Shown here in pieces: positions 38,922-47,857 of a stretch of DNA of 52,341 nucleotides. A model generated the notes under the pieces. It was not told where the DNA came from. It searched no databases and was given only the letters and a program-made list of their open reading frames with translations. Source of the DNA: a virus. Numbering within the stretch: position 1 is the first letter of the stretch; each line of letters starts with the position of its first letter. The DNA lies in the IMG/VR virus record IMGVR_UViG_3300042691_008087, positions 1-52,341 of that record. One strand, 5' to 3'. The position numbers were made by a program, and so were the translations under genes.

Positions 38922-39042
38922 ATCGTCTATGTCTCATGATATAACCACCCGTCATCATGAGCATTCCTTGGTTGCCATCATCGGAGGGGGCTGCTGGAGC
39001 GGCCCCATCTCCCCACATCCAGAAACCAAGTAATCTAAACAT
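38893..39042 (-). CDS. Tiny 49-residue protein between two tail genes
   Basis: ATG 39042 overlaps the stop of the upstream gene and the frame ends 29 bases inside the HNH gene. The product (MFRLLGFWMWGDGAAPAAPS) has a hydrophobic aromatic start, an Ala/Pro turn, Met-rich middle and a basic end. It fills a 113-base gap that would otherwise be empty. Support is positional only. Confidence 0.5.
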   Translation of the reverse strand: MFRLLGFWMWGDGAAPAAPSDDGNQGMLMMTGGYIMRHRRYEARREEIA

Positions 39043-39283
39043 TGATTTCCATCTCAATAGCCAAGGCAATCTCCCGATCCTTTACTCCGGGAAGAGCATT
39101 CTTGGCAGCACGGAATACTTGATGTCTTTTGAATTCCCCGGATTCCTTACCGAACTTTGTTTCTACTTGATCGATAAGCATCCGTACAGTTCTGTTAACT
39201 ACATTGTCAGGGACAAGGAAGTACTTCACTCCGTAATGTTCAAGAATCTTATAAGCTAGTTTAAGTAGTAGTTCTTTCATCAT
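39035..39283 (-). CDS. Unknown helical 82-residue protein
   Basis: The product (MMKELLLKLAYKILEHYGVK) is helical; VNRTVRMLIDQVETKFGKESGEFKR followed by a C-terminal helix faintly recalls the soluble part of LLH-type holins, but no membrane segment is present. It overlaps the fibre-like gene by 4 bases. Function is uncertain. Confidence 0.6.
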   Translation of the reverse strand: MMKELLLKLAYKILEHYGVKYFLVPDNVVNRTVRMLIDQVETKFGKESGEFKRHQVFRAAKNALPGVKDREIALAIEMEINV

Positions 39284-40191
39284 GGTCCCGCAGGATCGAC
39301 AGCACTGATTGGATCACCGGCTGTAGTAGTTATTGCTGCTGTCCAAGAAGACGTAGCATCATCTTCCTTGTAGATTGTAGCGGTACCCGCCGCAATTGCT
39401 ACCTTATTACGAATAGCCCGAAGAGCTTGTCTAGGAGTACGTACGGTCGTAGAGCCACTGTCTGTACCTGTAGCCATGTTGCGATCTAGAATACCATCTG
39501 CAATCTCATTGACAGCATCTGTAGCAAGGGCTGCTGCACTGACTGCCCCTGTACTGATTGTTATAGTCGTAGCATCTACTTGGTTAGCTGTGGTGAAGGT
39601 AAGTTGATCTGTCTTAACTTGGATTGCATCAACTACCGTATCTACAGTTGCTAGTGCCGCTGCAGTAGCAAGTCCGGATTGAATCTCCGTAACTGCCGTT
39701 GCTGCGATAGCATCTGAATCAATAGCGTCAGTAGCAATGACCGCTGCAGTAATAGCATTGTTGGCAAGAGCATTAACGGTACTTACGGTACTTACTGCAC
39801 CTCCGCTAGTCGTAATTGCCCCACCACTAACTACGGCTGTTGCTGCGATATCATTAAATCCTGTAATATTGGTAGTCTTGGCCAAACTAAGTCCAAATGC
39901 CGTACTTGTAGGATCACACGCAGTTGTAATTACATTAATAGTTACAGGAATCGCTCCAGTACCTGTAAAATTATAACCTATATCATTTCCATTAGTGTCT
40001 GCTTGATCTAAAGCAACTTTGTACCAACCCGTAGTACCATCTTCTGTAATTGTAGTTCCTGCTTGTTTTGCTGCAAAAGTACCGTCAAGACAAACACGCA
40101 TCGTCCACGACACTCCAGATTTAATTCCTCCGGTAGAAGAATCAACACCTTGAAAATGAATGTATTGTCCTGCTGTATTTTTACGAAACAT
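39280..40191 (-). CDS. Ala/Thr-rich tail fibre-like protein (303 aa)
   Basis: It begins MFRKNTAGQYIHFQGVDSST with a compact beta-rich domain of 90 residues. A long Ala/Thr/Val/Ile-rich, quasi-repetitive region follows (AATAV, ATDAI, AAVIATDA units), typical of trimeric fibre shafts. The C-terminus is short. It is probably a structural tail or fibre protein. Confidence 0.65.
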   Translation of the reverse strand: MFRKNTAGQYIHFQGVDSSTGGIKSGVSWTMRVCLDGTFAAKQAGTTITEDGTTGWYKVALDQADTNGNDIGYNFTGTGAIPVTINVITTACDPTSTAFGLSLAKTTNITGFNDIAATAVVSGGAITTSGGAVSTVSTVNALANNAITAAVIATDAIDSDAIAATAVTEIQSGLATAAALATVDTVVDAIQVKTDQLTFTTANQVDATTITISTGAVSAAALATDAVNEIADGILDRNMATGTDSGSTTVRTPRQALRAIRNKVAIAAGTATIYKEDDATSSWTAAITTTAGDPISAVDPAGP

Positions 40192-40986
40192 TTAACTTAC
40201 TCCCACTCCAATAATAGATGTTGATCCCATAGCCCACGCAGGGACGAATGTCGGAGCAGCAGCAGCCTGATAGACAATTCTCTTCCGGTTGCGTATCGGC
40301 TCGACAACCTGATACGGGTCAATGGCGAATCGAAGCGCATCCTCGTCGCTAAATCCACCCTGGAATACCATCACGAAGTCGATGTGCGTCCCGATCAGGT
40401 TCACACCGGAATTCCGCCCGACCTGAATATTGGTCAAAGCGCCTTGCGTACCATTTCGTGAGGCGGTGCCGCCGAACACTCCGTCCCCAAAGGCCCGAAA
40501 GTTTCCACCACCACCAGAACGCAGTGAATAAGTAAAAACACGATGCGTATTATTTGTTCCGCCGCCGTGCGGAATCGTAACTGTGTTACCGCCGAATAAT
40601 CCAATAATCCCGCCAGAAGCAAGGTGAATTGGATTCGCTCCAGCGCCAATAGACGACATGCGAATGCTTGTAGTTGATTCCCTTACCCCAGCGCGCCAGC
40701 ACACAGTACATTCGGTCTGCAATCCGTAACCACGTTCCAGTAATGTCCATTGCACATCACCGGTCGTCTGTGCGGTTAACGTACCAGTCCGAATGCTCTG
40801 ACCGTTTCGCCACGTCGTCCCTATAGTTGTTGTGTTTGTAGAGACACCCTGCGTTCCGGTGATGATTTCCAAGCCGTTTGCCATGACGCAAGCAAGCATC
40901 TTGTAACGGCGCACAAGAATGTTGCTGCTGTTTACCGCAAAGCCGCCCGCCCGCTGGATTGATGTCCCCCCCGTCATATTGGCCAC
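40192..40986 (-). CDS. Lectin-like tail protein (concanavalin-type), GC-rich
   Basis: This 264-residue beta-rich protein begins MANMTGGTSIQRAGGFAVNS. It ends with ALRFAIDPYQVVEPIRNRKR, the pattern of phage tail proteins in which a jelly-roll (LamG-like) domain is followed by 'DPWQ...P'. It would help bind surface glycans. The gene is GC-richer than its neighbours, suggesting exchange. Confidence 0.65.
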   Translation of the reverse strand: MANMTGGTSIQRAGGFAVNSSNILVRRYKMLACVMANGLEIITGTQGVSTNTTTIGTTWRNGQSIRTGTLTAQTTGDVQWTLLERGYGLQTECTVCWRAGVRESTTSIRMSSIGAGANPIHLASGGIIGLFGGNTVTIPHGGGTNNTHRVFTYSLRSGGGGNFRAFGDGVFGGTASRNGTQGALTNIQVGRNSGVNLIGTHIDFVMVFQGGFSDEDALRFAIDPYQVVEPIRNRKRIVYQAAAAPTFVPAWAMGSTSIIGVGVS

Positions 40987-41813
40987 CCTTGCCGTTTGCC
41001 CTGTGCAACGACAGCCTGAAACAGTCCCTTCCCGTGCGTCGTGATCTTGATCCCGTGCAGAGGTTTGAGCGTGGTAGGGATGTGCTTTATTTGGGCGTGA
41101 AGATCAGCCGTAGTGAGGAATAACTCCCCAGCAACTTGCACTTCCACGACATTTTCCACCTTATCGACCGCCGTAACTGCATCTGCCTTGTCGATACGAA
41201 ACACTCGGTCGTCTCGCACCGTCGAGTCAAACCCAAATAGATGTACATTCCTTGCTCCAAGAATATACATCAGCACAATAGCCCGCTCACCCGTTGTTGG
41301 ACCGCCACTGACTCGTGGCAACGCCGGATTCCAATCATCATCATCGTGCTTGATACGGCAATGAAACACCGCAACATTATATGCAGCCAAATGTTCCCAG
41401 ATTGATGGGTGGCAGTGTGAAGCAATAAGATATGTTGTATTATTTTGAGGACGAGCAAAGATTTTTGCAGTACTTTCTTGAGCATCACAATGCACGGCAA
41501 AATCCGGTACTATGTCCATATCCAGCAACCACTCGTGCGCTCGTTTTACAGCGACCACTTGAGCACCCGCAGCAATCAAGTCGCGAAGTTCACCAAGACA
41601 ACTTTTCACAGATGTTCCACTACCCACGATAGCAATAGGACATTCAACAGGTGGAAGCATGTGTGTAATTTGAGGAAGTCTTAGATTTAATCCACGTTTA
41701 CGTTGTGCATAAAATTTCTGCACATCTACATTTAATTCTCCTTCAGGCGGATTATAGGGATATCGTACTCCGAACTCTGGGATGGGTTGTCCGGGAGTAA
41801 AAGATAAATCCAC
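40974..41813 (-). CDS. DUF115/MptE-like glycosyltransferase-type protein
   Basis: This 279-residue protein shows the fold marks of the DUF115 family, related to flagellin Maf glycosyltransferases. IAIVGSGTSVKS is a nucleotide-binding Gly loop near residue 60; VVAVKRAHEWLLDMDIVPDF and VHCDAQES follow; SGGPTTGERAIVLMYILGARNVHLFGFDS is the second conserved block. In a tail operon it may modify virion or host surface sugars. It overlaps the lectin gene by 13 bases. Confidence 0.72.
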   Translation of the reverse strand: MDLSFTPGQPIPEFGVRYPYNPPEGELNVDVQKFYAQRKRGLNLRLPQITHMLPPVECPIAIVGSGTSVKSCLGELRDLIAAGAQVVAVKRAHEWLLDMDIVPDFAVHCDAQESTAKIFARPQNNTTYLIASHCHPSIWEHLAAYNVAVFHCRIKHDDDDWNPALPRVSGGPTTGERAIVLMYILGARNVHLFGFDSTVRDDRVFRIDKADAVTAVDKVENVVEVQVAGELFLTTADLHAQIKHIPTTLKPLHGIKITTHGKGLFQAVVAQGKRQGWPI

Positions 41814-41814
41814 A

Positions 41815-42447
41815 CTACACCGTCAGAATGGAATCAGTCGTCACGATCTCGGCCTTTGCGACCGTGCTTACCAGCGTTCCGTTCTTCGCTGCGTCAACCA
41901 CGATCCGCAGCCGCTTGATGCCTTGCAGATCAACCGGGATGCACCACTGCTCCGCTTGCGAAGTCACAACTGCAGGCCCGCCGAGTGTGTGCGTTTTCAG
42001 CAATGGATCAACCGTAGTGACGTTGGGCGAAGTTATCGACATCGCTTTGACGAATTCAGAATCGGCAACTGTCGCGGAGTGATACACAAACAAATCCGCG
42101 CCTGCCGATAATCCATTGATTGTTCCGGTGTTGACGACACTCGTTCCTAACGTAGCAGTAGCTGTAACTTGATGAGCAACCGCAACGGTCCCGCCAAGTC
42201 CAGTCACCCACGCAACCACGGTAGACCAATCGTTATCGCTGACAGCCGACGAGGATTCGATGCGAAACTCCACCGCGCCCGTCATCGACGTGGTTCCGGT
42301 GCGACCAAGGCGCACGAAGACGTTTCCGAAGTCCTTGGTAGAAACATCCAGTTCCGTGCCCTTCGTCACCGCTCCTGCTGCAGTGACGGTCATAGGTAGA
42401 AGTGTCTGATTTGCAGTTTTAGATTGTGTACTTGTTAATGTAGCCAT
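41815..42447 (-). CDS. Beta-rich structural protein, GC-rich C-terminal part (210 aa)
   Basis: The protein (MATLTSTQSKTANQTLLPMT onward) is Thr/Val/Ala-rich with jelly-roll-like strands and no motif. The first 15 or so codons are in AT-richer DNA; the rest (41815-42400) is clearly GC-richer, so the body was probably swapped in. A tail or decoration role is inferred. Confidence 0.6.
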   Translation of the reverse strand: MATLTSTQSKTANQTLLPMTVTAAGAVTKGTELDVSTKDFGNVFVRLGRTGTTSMTGAVEFRIESSSAVSDNDWSTVVAWVTGLGGTVAVAHQVTATATLGTSVVNTGTINGLSAGADLFVYHSATVADSEFVKAMSITSPNVTTVDPLLKTHTLGGPAVVTSQAEQWCIPVDLQGIKRLRIVVDAAKNGTLVSTVAKAEIVTTDSILTV

Positions 42448-42935
42448 TAAGCAATTGCCTCTGAAATATCTTCAGTAGTTAGTGGACCCACCCACCCAAG
42501 TGTTGCTGGAGCACTTGTACTTCCAGTACCTGTAGTAAAAAGACGCTCTGCTTTTGTTACTTGACGACGTAACATTAGATCAAGCGCATCGCGTGTTGCT
42601 TGTCCTTGGCCTCCAAGAGCCCCAGAGAAAGTATCCAACAGAAAGGTTTTAATATCGTCGCGAGCAATGAAAGCAGTTGTATTCATACGTAAAAAATCAC
42701 TTACTCGTTGCAAATTAGCTGTAGTCATTGCGGCTACTGCAACATAATTGACTACTTTCCCAATTTCGGACGGATCTACATCTGTACGAAATGCCCAAAA
42801 AGCAGGAGTAGCAAGTTGATTATAAAGATCTACGATGGGTTGGAGTTGAGAAGAATTTAACCATGTTTGTACTGCTGGATCTGCAATAAGTGCAGCCCGA
42901 AGAGTTGCTTTCTGTGTTTGTGTTAAAGTGCCCAT
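42447..42935 (-). CDS. Helical virion protein (162 aa)
   Basis: The product (MGTLTQTQKATLRAALIADP) is helical, with PAFWAFRTDVDPSEIG and LRRQVTKAERLFTTG segments common in small phage structural proteins. It overlaps the beta-rich gene by one base. Function is unknown. Confidence 0.65.
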   Translation of the reverse strand: MGTLTQTQKATLRAALIADPAVQTWLNSSQLQPIVDLYNQLATPAFWAFRTDVDPSEIGKVVNYVAVAAMTTANLQRVSDFLRMNTTAFIARDDIKTFLLDTFSGALGGQGQATRDALDLMLRRQVTKAERLFTTGTGSTSAPATLGWVGPLTTEDISEAIA

Positions 42936-43322
42936 TTATTTCTTTAACCTCATCTTGATTACAAAATTATAACTTCCATTGGCACTACCTGCTGTGGAAG
43001 TAAGAAGGATATCCCCAGTGCCATTGGCACCTTGGTCAATCTTGCCCCCATAGGGCATATAGTCGATATAACCTTGTCCGGAGAAAGATCCGATGATGTT
43101 ATCGGTATCCCTGTCGAACTCTAGGAGTACGTTCCCGTACCCCTGAATAGTCCACCAGATTTCCATTACTGCAATCTTGCTAGGTTCAATACCCAGTGGG
43201 CCAATAAGAGCACTCTTGTCTACAATGACTGCATCTGCGTCATCGCTATCAAAGACTTTACGTACATTGATAATAAGTACGTTTCCACCACTAACAATTG
43301 TTTGTACAGTAGGAGCAGCCAT
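42936..43322 (-). CDS. Beta-rich structural protein (128 aa)
   Basis: It begins MAAPTVQTIVSGGNVLIINV and is mainly beta strands with Gly/Asp turns, ending VIKMRLKK. It directly follows the deacetylase-like gene and precedes the helical gene with no gap. A head-decoration or tail role is likely. Confidence 0.65.
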   Translation of the reverse strand: MAAPTVQTIVSGGNVLIINVRKVFDSDDADAVIVDKSALIGPLGIEPSKIAVMEIWWTIQGYGNVLLEFDRDTDNIIGSFSGQGYIDYMPYGGKIDQGANGTGDILLTSTAGSANGSYNFVIKMRLKK

Positions 43323-44585
43323 TTATGAAACTACCTGTGGTTGAGTTAAACCTTGATACCAATCCGACACCTTCATCACATCCAGCAACCCTGCGGCCCT
43401 ATGCCGTGCCAACAGATCAATGAACCCGGTAAAGTCGGCTTCGTTCGTTTCGACCCCCGTCGCCCCACTCGGCACGATGTCGTGGAACATCGCGACATAA
43501 GTCCCGCCGTACTTCAGCAGGTTAGTGATGTTAGTCGTGGCTTGGGCAAGACTCAGGGATGCACCGTGATTCCCGATCTTCAGGTTCACGATGTTGTCGG
43601 TGTAGGTTCCGGCAGACGGTTGATTGATCCTGCACGTCGTTGCCGACGCACTGTCCACTCCGCGCATGACCTTGACGCCTCTCCGCGCCAAAGCATCCAG
43701 CGCCGTTTGATCGTAAAGTCCCTGCACGAACGGATGGTAGATGAACGGATTCGTGATTCCCCACGTCCGCAATTGCGCCGCAGCCGCGTCGTATTCAGCC
43801 ATGTAAGCCTTCAGGCCGGATGACGCGAACGATGTATTTGTGACGTTGTGCACTTGCACGTCATGCCCAGCAACTTGCAGAGTCAGCAATTCCGCAGCTG
43901 TGCAGTACGTGCTGTCATTGGTTCCAATCTGCTCGGTGCCGACGCCGAACGTCGCGAGCATATTGTTCGTGAGCAGATACGGTGCCGCAGTATCGACCCA
44001 GGTATCGGAGGCGTCGTCAAACGTGATGATGACGCACGGGCGAGACTTCGGCGCAATCGAGAAAGAATCGACCCAGAACCGGCACGCCTCGCCAGACTTC
44101 GGTACTACTCTGATCTTCACACTCGCCAGAGTGTCTGAGCCATAGGTGAACGTGTTCACACTGGTGATATGCGAGTTCAGATCGAACGTGATCGGGCCGT
44201 TCCGATTGTTCACGTTGGACGATTGCACCGTCAGGTTGCGTTGCAGGTAGCGCGTATAGCTTGCCGTACCTGCGTACAGCTGCACGTCAGCGACTTTCTG
44301 CCAGTCATCGAACCACAGCCGAAACGCTATCGTTTCCCCATCGGGCCACTTGGCCACACTAAGCCCGGTGTGGATCTGCACTTCCGTGTTGGTGTTCCCG
44401 GCAGGACAGTCCACGCGAAGCCGGGTAGCGCCGAACGGAGATGCCGCGTCGTATGTGTGCGTCGCCGCAGTGCCGGTGTCAGACTTGGTGACGTTCGTGG
44501 AGTTGGAGAACGTCTTGATGGTCTGTGCATTAGGCGAGCCATGTGCTTGCGCGTATCCACTAGGCCACGCCGCGAACGTCGTCAT
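43323..44585 (-). CDS. Tail protein with degenerate NodB-type polysaccharide deacetylase domain
   Basis: Residues 1-190 of 420 form a beta-rich carbohydrate-binding-like domain (MTTFAAWPSGYAQAHGSPNA onward). After it come VIITFDDASDTW (motif 1, with the metal Asp), GHDVQVHNVTN (motif 2) and AMFHDIVP (motif 5) of CE4 deacetylases. In motif 2 the second metal His of HxxxH is Asn, so activity may be lost or changed. The whole gene is GC-rich, unlike its flanks, and looks acquired. It may trim host surface glycans. Confidence 0.72.
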   Translation of the reverse strand: MTTFAAWPSGYAQAHGSPNAQTIKTFSNSTNVTKSDTGTAATHTYDAASPFGATRLRVDCPAGNTNTEVQIHTGLSVAKWPDGETIAFRLWFDDWQKVADVQLYAGTASYTRYLQRNLTVQSSNVNNRNGPITFDLNSHITSVNTFTYGSDTLASVKIRVVPKSGEACRFWVDSFSIAPKSRPCVIITFDDASDTWVDTAAPYLLTNNMLATFGVGTEQIGTNDSTYCTAAELLTLQVAGHDVQVHNVTNTSFASSGLKAYMAEYDAAAAQLRTWGITNPFIYHPFVQGLYDQTALDALARRGVKVMRGVDSASATTCRINQPSAGTYTDNIVNLKIGNHGASLSLAQATTNITNLLKYGGTYVAMFHDIVPSGATGVETNEADFTGFIDLLARHRAAGLLDVMKVSDWYQGLTQPQVVS

Positions 44586-44588
44586 GGC

Positions 44589-45065
44589 TTACACCGCACG
44601 CCAGAGCACGGCGACGAGGTTGTCGTCGCCCGCGTTGCTACAGGTGATCGTCAGTGCGCCCGCCGAGTTGATCGCGCCAAGGAAGTCCTTGAACCCGACC
44701 GATCCAGCCGGCAGCGTGTACGTTTGTGCCGTTCCGTCCGAGTCAGCAAAGCCGGTGATCGCACACGTTCCGGTCAGGGCCGTGTGAATCAGAATGCCCA
44801 TCAGGTGCGTATCGTTCGCAGCACCGGCCCCGATGGTCACGGCCGTTGTCTTGCTGATAATCGACAGATTGCACTCCTGCCGCACCGGCAGGTATGCCGC
44901 CGTCGCGCTCGACGGGTTGCGCAGGCCGGTGATGTTGCCTTGTTCTGTTACATGCAAAGCACCACTTGTTTCTTTAATAGGTTCATGTCTTGGCTTAGAA
45001 CCAGATCCGGTACCCGTATCAAGAGTAGTGGATTGTCCAAGAATACTTACATAATCGCTTGCCAT
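44589..45065 (-). CDS. Mosaic structural protein (158 aa)
   Basis: GAGGAG precedes the ATG. The first 43 codons (MASDYVSILGQSTTLDTGTG onward) are in AT-rich DNA; from about 44937 down the DNA is GC-rich and encodes a beta-rich domain. This is a mid-gene recombination joint. It is the first gene after the terminator at 45094-45131. Virion role inferred. Confidence 0.62.
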   Translation of the reverse strand: MASDYVSILGQSTTLDTGTGSGSKPRHEPIKETSGALHVTEQGNITGLRNPSSATAAYLPVRQECNLSIISKTTAVTIGAGAANDTHLMGILIHTALTGTCAITGFADSDGTAQTYTLPAGSVGFKDFLGAINSAGALTITCSNAGDDNLVAVLWRAV

Positions 45066-45093
45066 TAATACATCTCCTCACGCATAATTAAAT

Positions 45094-45131
45094 TCTCCTT
45101 TAGGAGAGGGCCTAGACGTTTGCCTAGGCCC
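45094..45131 (-). terminator. Double hairpin, probable partial terminator in the late operon
   Basis: GGGCCTAG (45108-45115) pairs with CTAGGCCC (45124-45131), and TCTCC (45094-45098) pairs with GGAGA (45103-45107). It lies just after the beta-helix gene stop and before the next start on the minus strand. AATTTAATT follows, not a clean T-run, so it may attenuate rather than stop transcription of the tail genes. Confidence 0.55.
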
Positions 45132-45146
45132 CCTAATCAAACTACG

Positions 45147-46118
45147 TTATGCGTCGGTTGCTTCAGTTTTATTGAGTTTAATTGCGGATTCCCCTACTAG
45201 GTTGGCTACTAGGAGAGATCCTCCTGATGCAGCACCAGTACCACCACCAAAGTATTGGAATGTTGCCCCAGTAACAGCTTCCGTAATGTTTGCAGCATTA
45301 TCCGCAAGCATCATGCAAATATTAGGTCCAATTTTACCGGTAGAGCCTGTAACTGTATCAATAATAGCAATATCTGCAGAGTTCTTCGTCCAGATATAAC
45401 CATCATAGATTTCAATATCTACAGCAGCCGTAGTCCTAATATCAATGGCACCTACTGAGAAATTACCAATAAGTTTGAAATTGCGAATTACTGGATTGTC
45501 CATTCCAGTAAGTGCGATGGCACTTGCACCGCCTGCGGCAGCAGCCCCATTATGGAAATATCCATCAATAAGAAGTCGATCTGCGTTAGCATCCGCAAGA
45601 ATAACATCGGTTGCTTGTCCAGTGACATCTCGATACTCACAATCGATAAGTTTAAAATCAGCGGCATTTACATCAATAGGACCGGCAAGAGCATCAATAC
45701 CACCAGTAAACAGGAAGTTTACCATTGTGATATTGGCAGCATCTACATCCATGTCTGCCGAGGTGGCTGTAGTAAAGTTAATGGTAGGGCGGTTAGAACC
45801 AGAACCTAGTCCAATAAGAGCAATACCAGCAACATCAAGATCAAGTCCTGCGGCAGCGGTTACGGTTTCAGTATGACCAGGACGTACAAAAATAACGTCG
45901 CCTCGGTTAGCAGCACATTGACCTACGGCAAAGTCAATGGTAGAGAATGGAGCTAGAAAAGTACCTTTATTCCCGTTAGAAGCCGTCTTCTCTCCTTCAA
46001 GAAGAGTTGCGGAATTACCTACCCAGAAAACACGTCCGGGATGAGTTAGGGCAAGTGGTACTCCTTTAATAGTAATCCCGTGAGCAAAACCTCCGGGAAA
46101 TTGACTTACTGATGGCAT
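45147..46118 (-). CDS. Right-handed beta-helix virion protein (323 aa)
   Basis: The N-terminus MPSVSQFPGGFAHGITIKGV leads into a WVGNSATLL...PFSTIDFAVGQC pattern of pectate-lyase-like phage proteins. Regular short-strand rungs (ANITMVNFLFTGG, ADFKLIDCEYRDV, PVIRNFKLIGNF) follow. It sits directly after the capsid and glycosyltransferase genes, so it may be a head fibre or decoration. No catalytic residues are clear. Confidence 0.68.
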   Translation of the reverse strand: MPSVSQFPGGFAHGITIKGVPLALTHPGRVFWVGNSATLLEGEKTASNGNKGTFLAPFSTIDFAVGQCAANRGDVIFVRPGHTETVTAAAGLDLDVAGIALIGLGSGSNRPTINFTTATSADMDVDAANITMVNFLFTGGIDALAGPIDVNAADFKLIDCEYRDVTGQATDVILADANADRLLIDGYFHNGAAAAGGASAIALTGMDNPVIRNFKLIGNFSVGAIDIRTTAAVDIEIYDGYIWTKNSADIAIIDTVTGSTGKIGPNICMMLADNAANITEAVTGATFQYFGGGTGAASGGSLLVANLVGESAIKLNKTEATDA

Positions 46119-46157
46119 TTTATGATTTCCTCATTTTAGAGAATAGGTCTGAAAGCA

Positions 46158-46931
46158 TCACTTTTCAGAACCTTCTCTTTCAAAACCCTCTTCACTGACT
46201 TTAAGAAGGGCGTCTTTCAAAGCGCCTCGGTACACTTTACTTCCGATGTGTCCAAGTTCAATCGAGGGATCAACCCAAATGTCTTTCCCTGTTACTTCTA
46301 TATACCTCTGCATGAAGTATATATCTTCTCCTAGGATATGGCCATCTTGCTTGACAACATCAAAGAAGTTGTAAATATTCTTTTCGTGATTGTGGTTGTA
46401 TCTTTCCGTATGAGGTTTAAGATCCTCAAACACACTTCGGTCAATTACTACGAACCCTAGACCAAACCCACTCATGCTAATCAGTCCGTGTTCATTGGTA
46501 CTGATTGTGTTACCTTCCTTACTCTTGCCGTATCTTCCAATGAACTTCATTGCATCATTCTTGGTAGGATACATTGCCCCTACAAACGGATAAATACTTG
46601 ACCAGCAACAGAGTCGAAACAAATCGTCTACATTCCAAGTGATATCACTGTCGATGAAGATTAACTTGTCTGCTCCACTCTTCTCAAGAAAATTCTGTGC
46701 TACTCGATTACGTGCGTGTTGTACAATACTGTTATTAAGTTCATATGTGAATGCTAGACTGATACCTTGTTCCGTGAATCTTGTTGCTGTCTCTATTAGA
46801 CTGATTGCCGTATATGCCGGGACACTTCCCATGATTGGCATACCGATGCAGAACTTTATCTTGCTGATGTCGAACTCTTGTTCCAAAGGACTCTCTATAT
46901 GAAAAAGCCGGTTGATAAGCTCAACCGGCAA
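46158..46931 (-). CDS. GT-A type glycosyltransferase
   Basis: This 257-residue protein has KFCIGMPIMGSVPAY at the nucleotide-sugar site and IFIDSDITW with the metal-binding DxD at 94-96. A later LGEDIYFMQR gives the acidic/aromatic pair of family 2-like enzymes. It lies ten bases after the capsid gene in transcription order, so it may glycosylate the capsid or beta-helix protein. Unusual inside a head operon. Confidence 0.82.
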   Translation of the reverse strand: MPVELINRLFHIESPLEQEFDISKIKFCIGMPIMGSVPAYTAISLIETATRFTEQGISLAFTYELNNSIVQHARNRVAQNFLEKSGADKLIFIDSDITWNVDDLFRLCCWSSIYPFVGAMYPTKNDAMKFIGRYGKSKEGNTISTNEHGLISMSGFGLGFVVIDRSVFEDLKPHTERYNHNHEKNIYNFFDVVKQDGHILGEDIYFMQRYIEVTGKDIWVDPSIELGHIGSKVYRGALKDALLKVSEEGFEREGSEK

Positions 46932-46941
46932 AGCTTAGTCG

Positions 46942-47844
46942 TTAAGCCCCTGACGATCCGAACACTTGGCGGGGATCACTCCAGCCGAAAGAACAGCGGA
47001 AGGTTGCCTTGTATTTGGCGTTGTCGGTATCGAAGTCGTCATCTTGGTCGAAGCTATCGCCACGACGCTCGAAGTACTTCATACCGTCAGGAGCATTGGT
47101 GCGAATGAACCAAGCATCCGTATCGATAAGGTAGTGGTTAACCTTGACCCCACCGGGGAAACGTGAACGAACTACGTTTACGGTGTTGTTAGCAGTACCG
47201 ACTTCGTACTCAGTCTTCATGATCTTGTCAGCCTCAAAGGAGAGGTCAACAGGAACGATGAGAGATTGAGGCATGATCGAAATCTTGAGTCCACGGTCAT
47301 TAGTGAACTTCATGAGATCAATACATGCTTGCTCTAGTGCTGCTTCGCTAAGATCTGCCGAAGTGGACAGTTCGTTAGCATAGATACCCCCGGCAATGTT
47401 GGGGTGATCCGTGGCACAAAGTTCCTTCGCATCTCCACCAGTGTAGCTGGAGTTGAAGGCGCGGTTGTACACGTTAGCTGCAAGGATTTCCTTGGTTTGG
47501 CGCATGGAGAAAGCAAGACCTTTTGCCTTACGCTCACCTACCACGTCGTAGAGATCGTCTTCAACCATCTCACGGGTGATAATGAAGCCAAGGGCATACA
47601 CTACGTGCTGGTAGCGAGTAATGAAGCCTTGACGTTCGGTGTCGTAGGATACGGACTCACCTTCGCCTTTGACTTGCGCTAGGCCAAAGCTGGAGACTGA
47701 TACATCTTCTTCAAATGCTTTGCGGCTAGTGTACTTGTCGAATAGATCGGTCCATTCGACTTTGTGCTCATTGTACGCCTTACCGTACCATGCGTTAATA
47801 CCGGGCCATAGGGCCTTACTAAAACTGCCAGTTGTGATAGCCAT
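46942..47844 (-). CDS. Major capsid protein
   Basis: This 300-residue protein (MAITTGSFSKALWPGINAWY onward) lies after scaffold and decoration genes. YQHVVYALGFIITREMVEDD and a C-terminal FRCSFGWSDPRQVFGSSGA are typical of Mu/HK97-fold capsid proteins. DNA here is GC-richer with strong codon bias, as for a highly expressed gene. No N-terminal delta domain; the scaffold is separate. Confidence 0.85.
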   Translation of the reverse strand: MAITTGSFSKALWPGINAWYGKAYNEHKVEWTDLFDKYTSRKAFEEDVSVSSFGLAQVKGEGESVSYDTERQGFITRYQHVVYALGFIITREMVEDDLYDVVGERKAKGLAFSMRQTKEILAANVYNRAFNSSYTGGDAKELCATDHPNIAGGIYANELSTSADLSEAALEQACIDLMKFTNDRGLKISIMPQSLIVPVDLSFEADKIMKTEYEVGTANNTVNVVRSRFPGGVKVNHYLIDTDAWFIRTNAPDGMKYFERRGDSFDQDDDFDTDNAKYKATFRCSFGWSDPRQVFGSSGA

Positions 47845-47857
47845 AGTTTATCCCCTA

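Noticed and set aside
44169-45068. 299-codon rightward ORF
   Set aside because: Antisense to the deacetylase-like and mosaic structural genes; a long open frame is expected in this GC-rich block, and the product is Arg/Val/His-rich without motifs.
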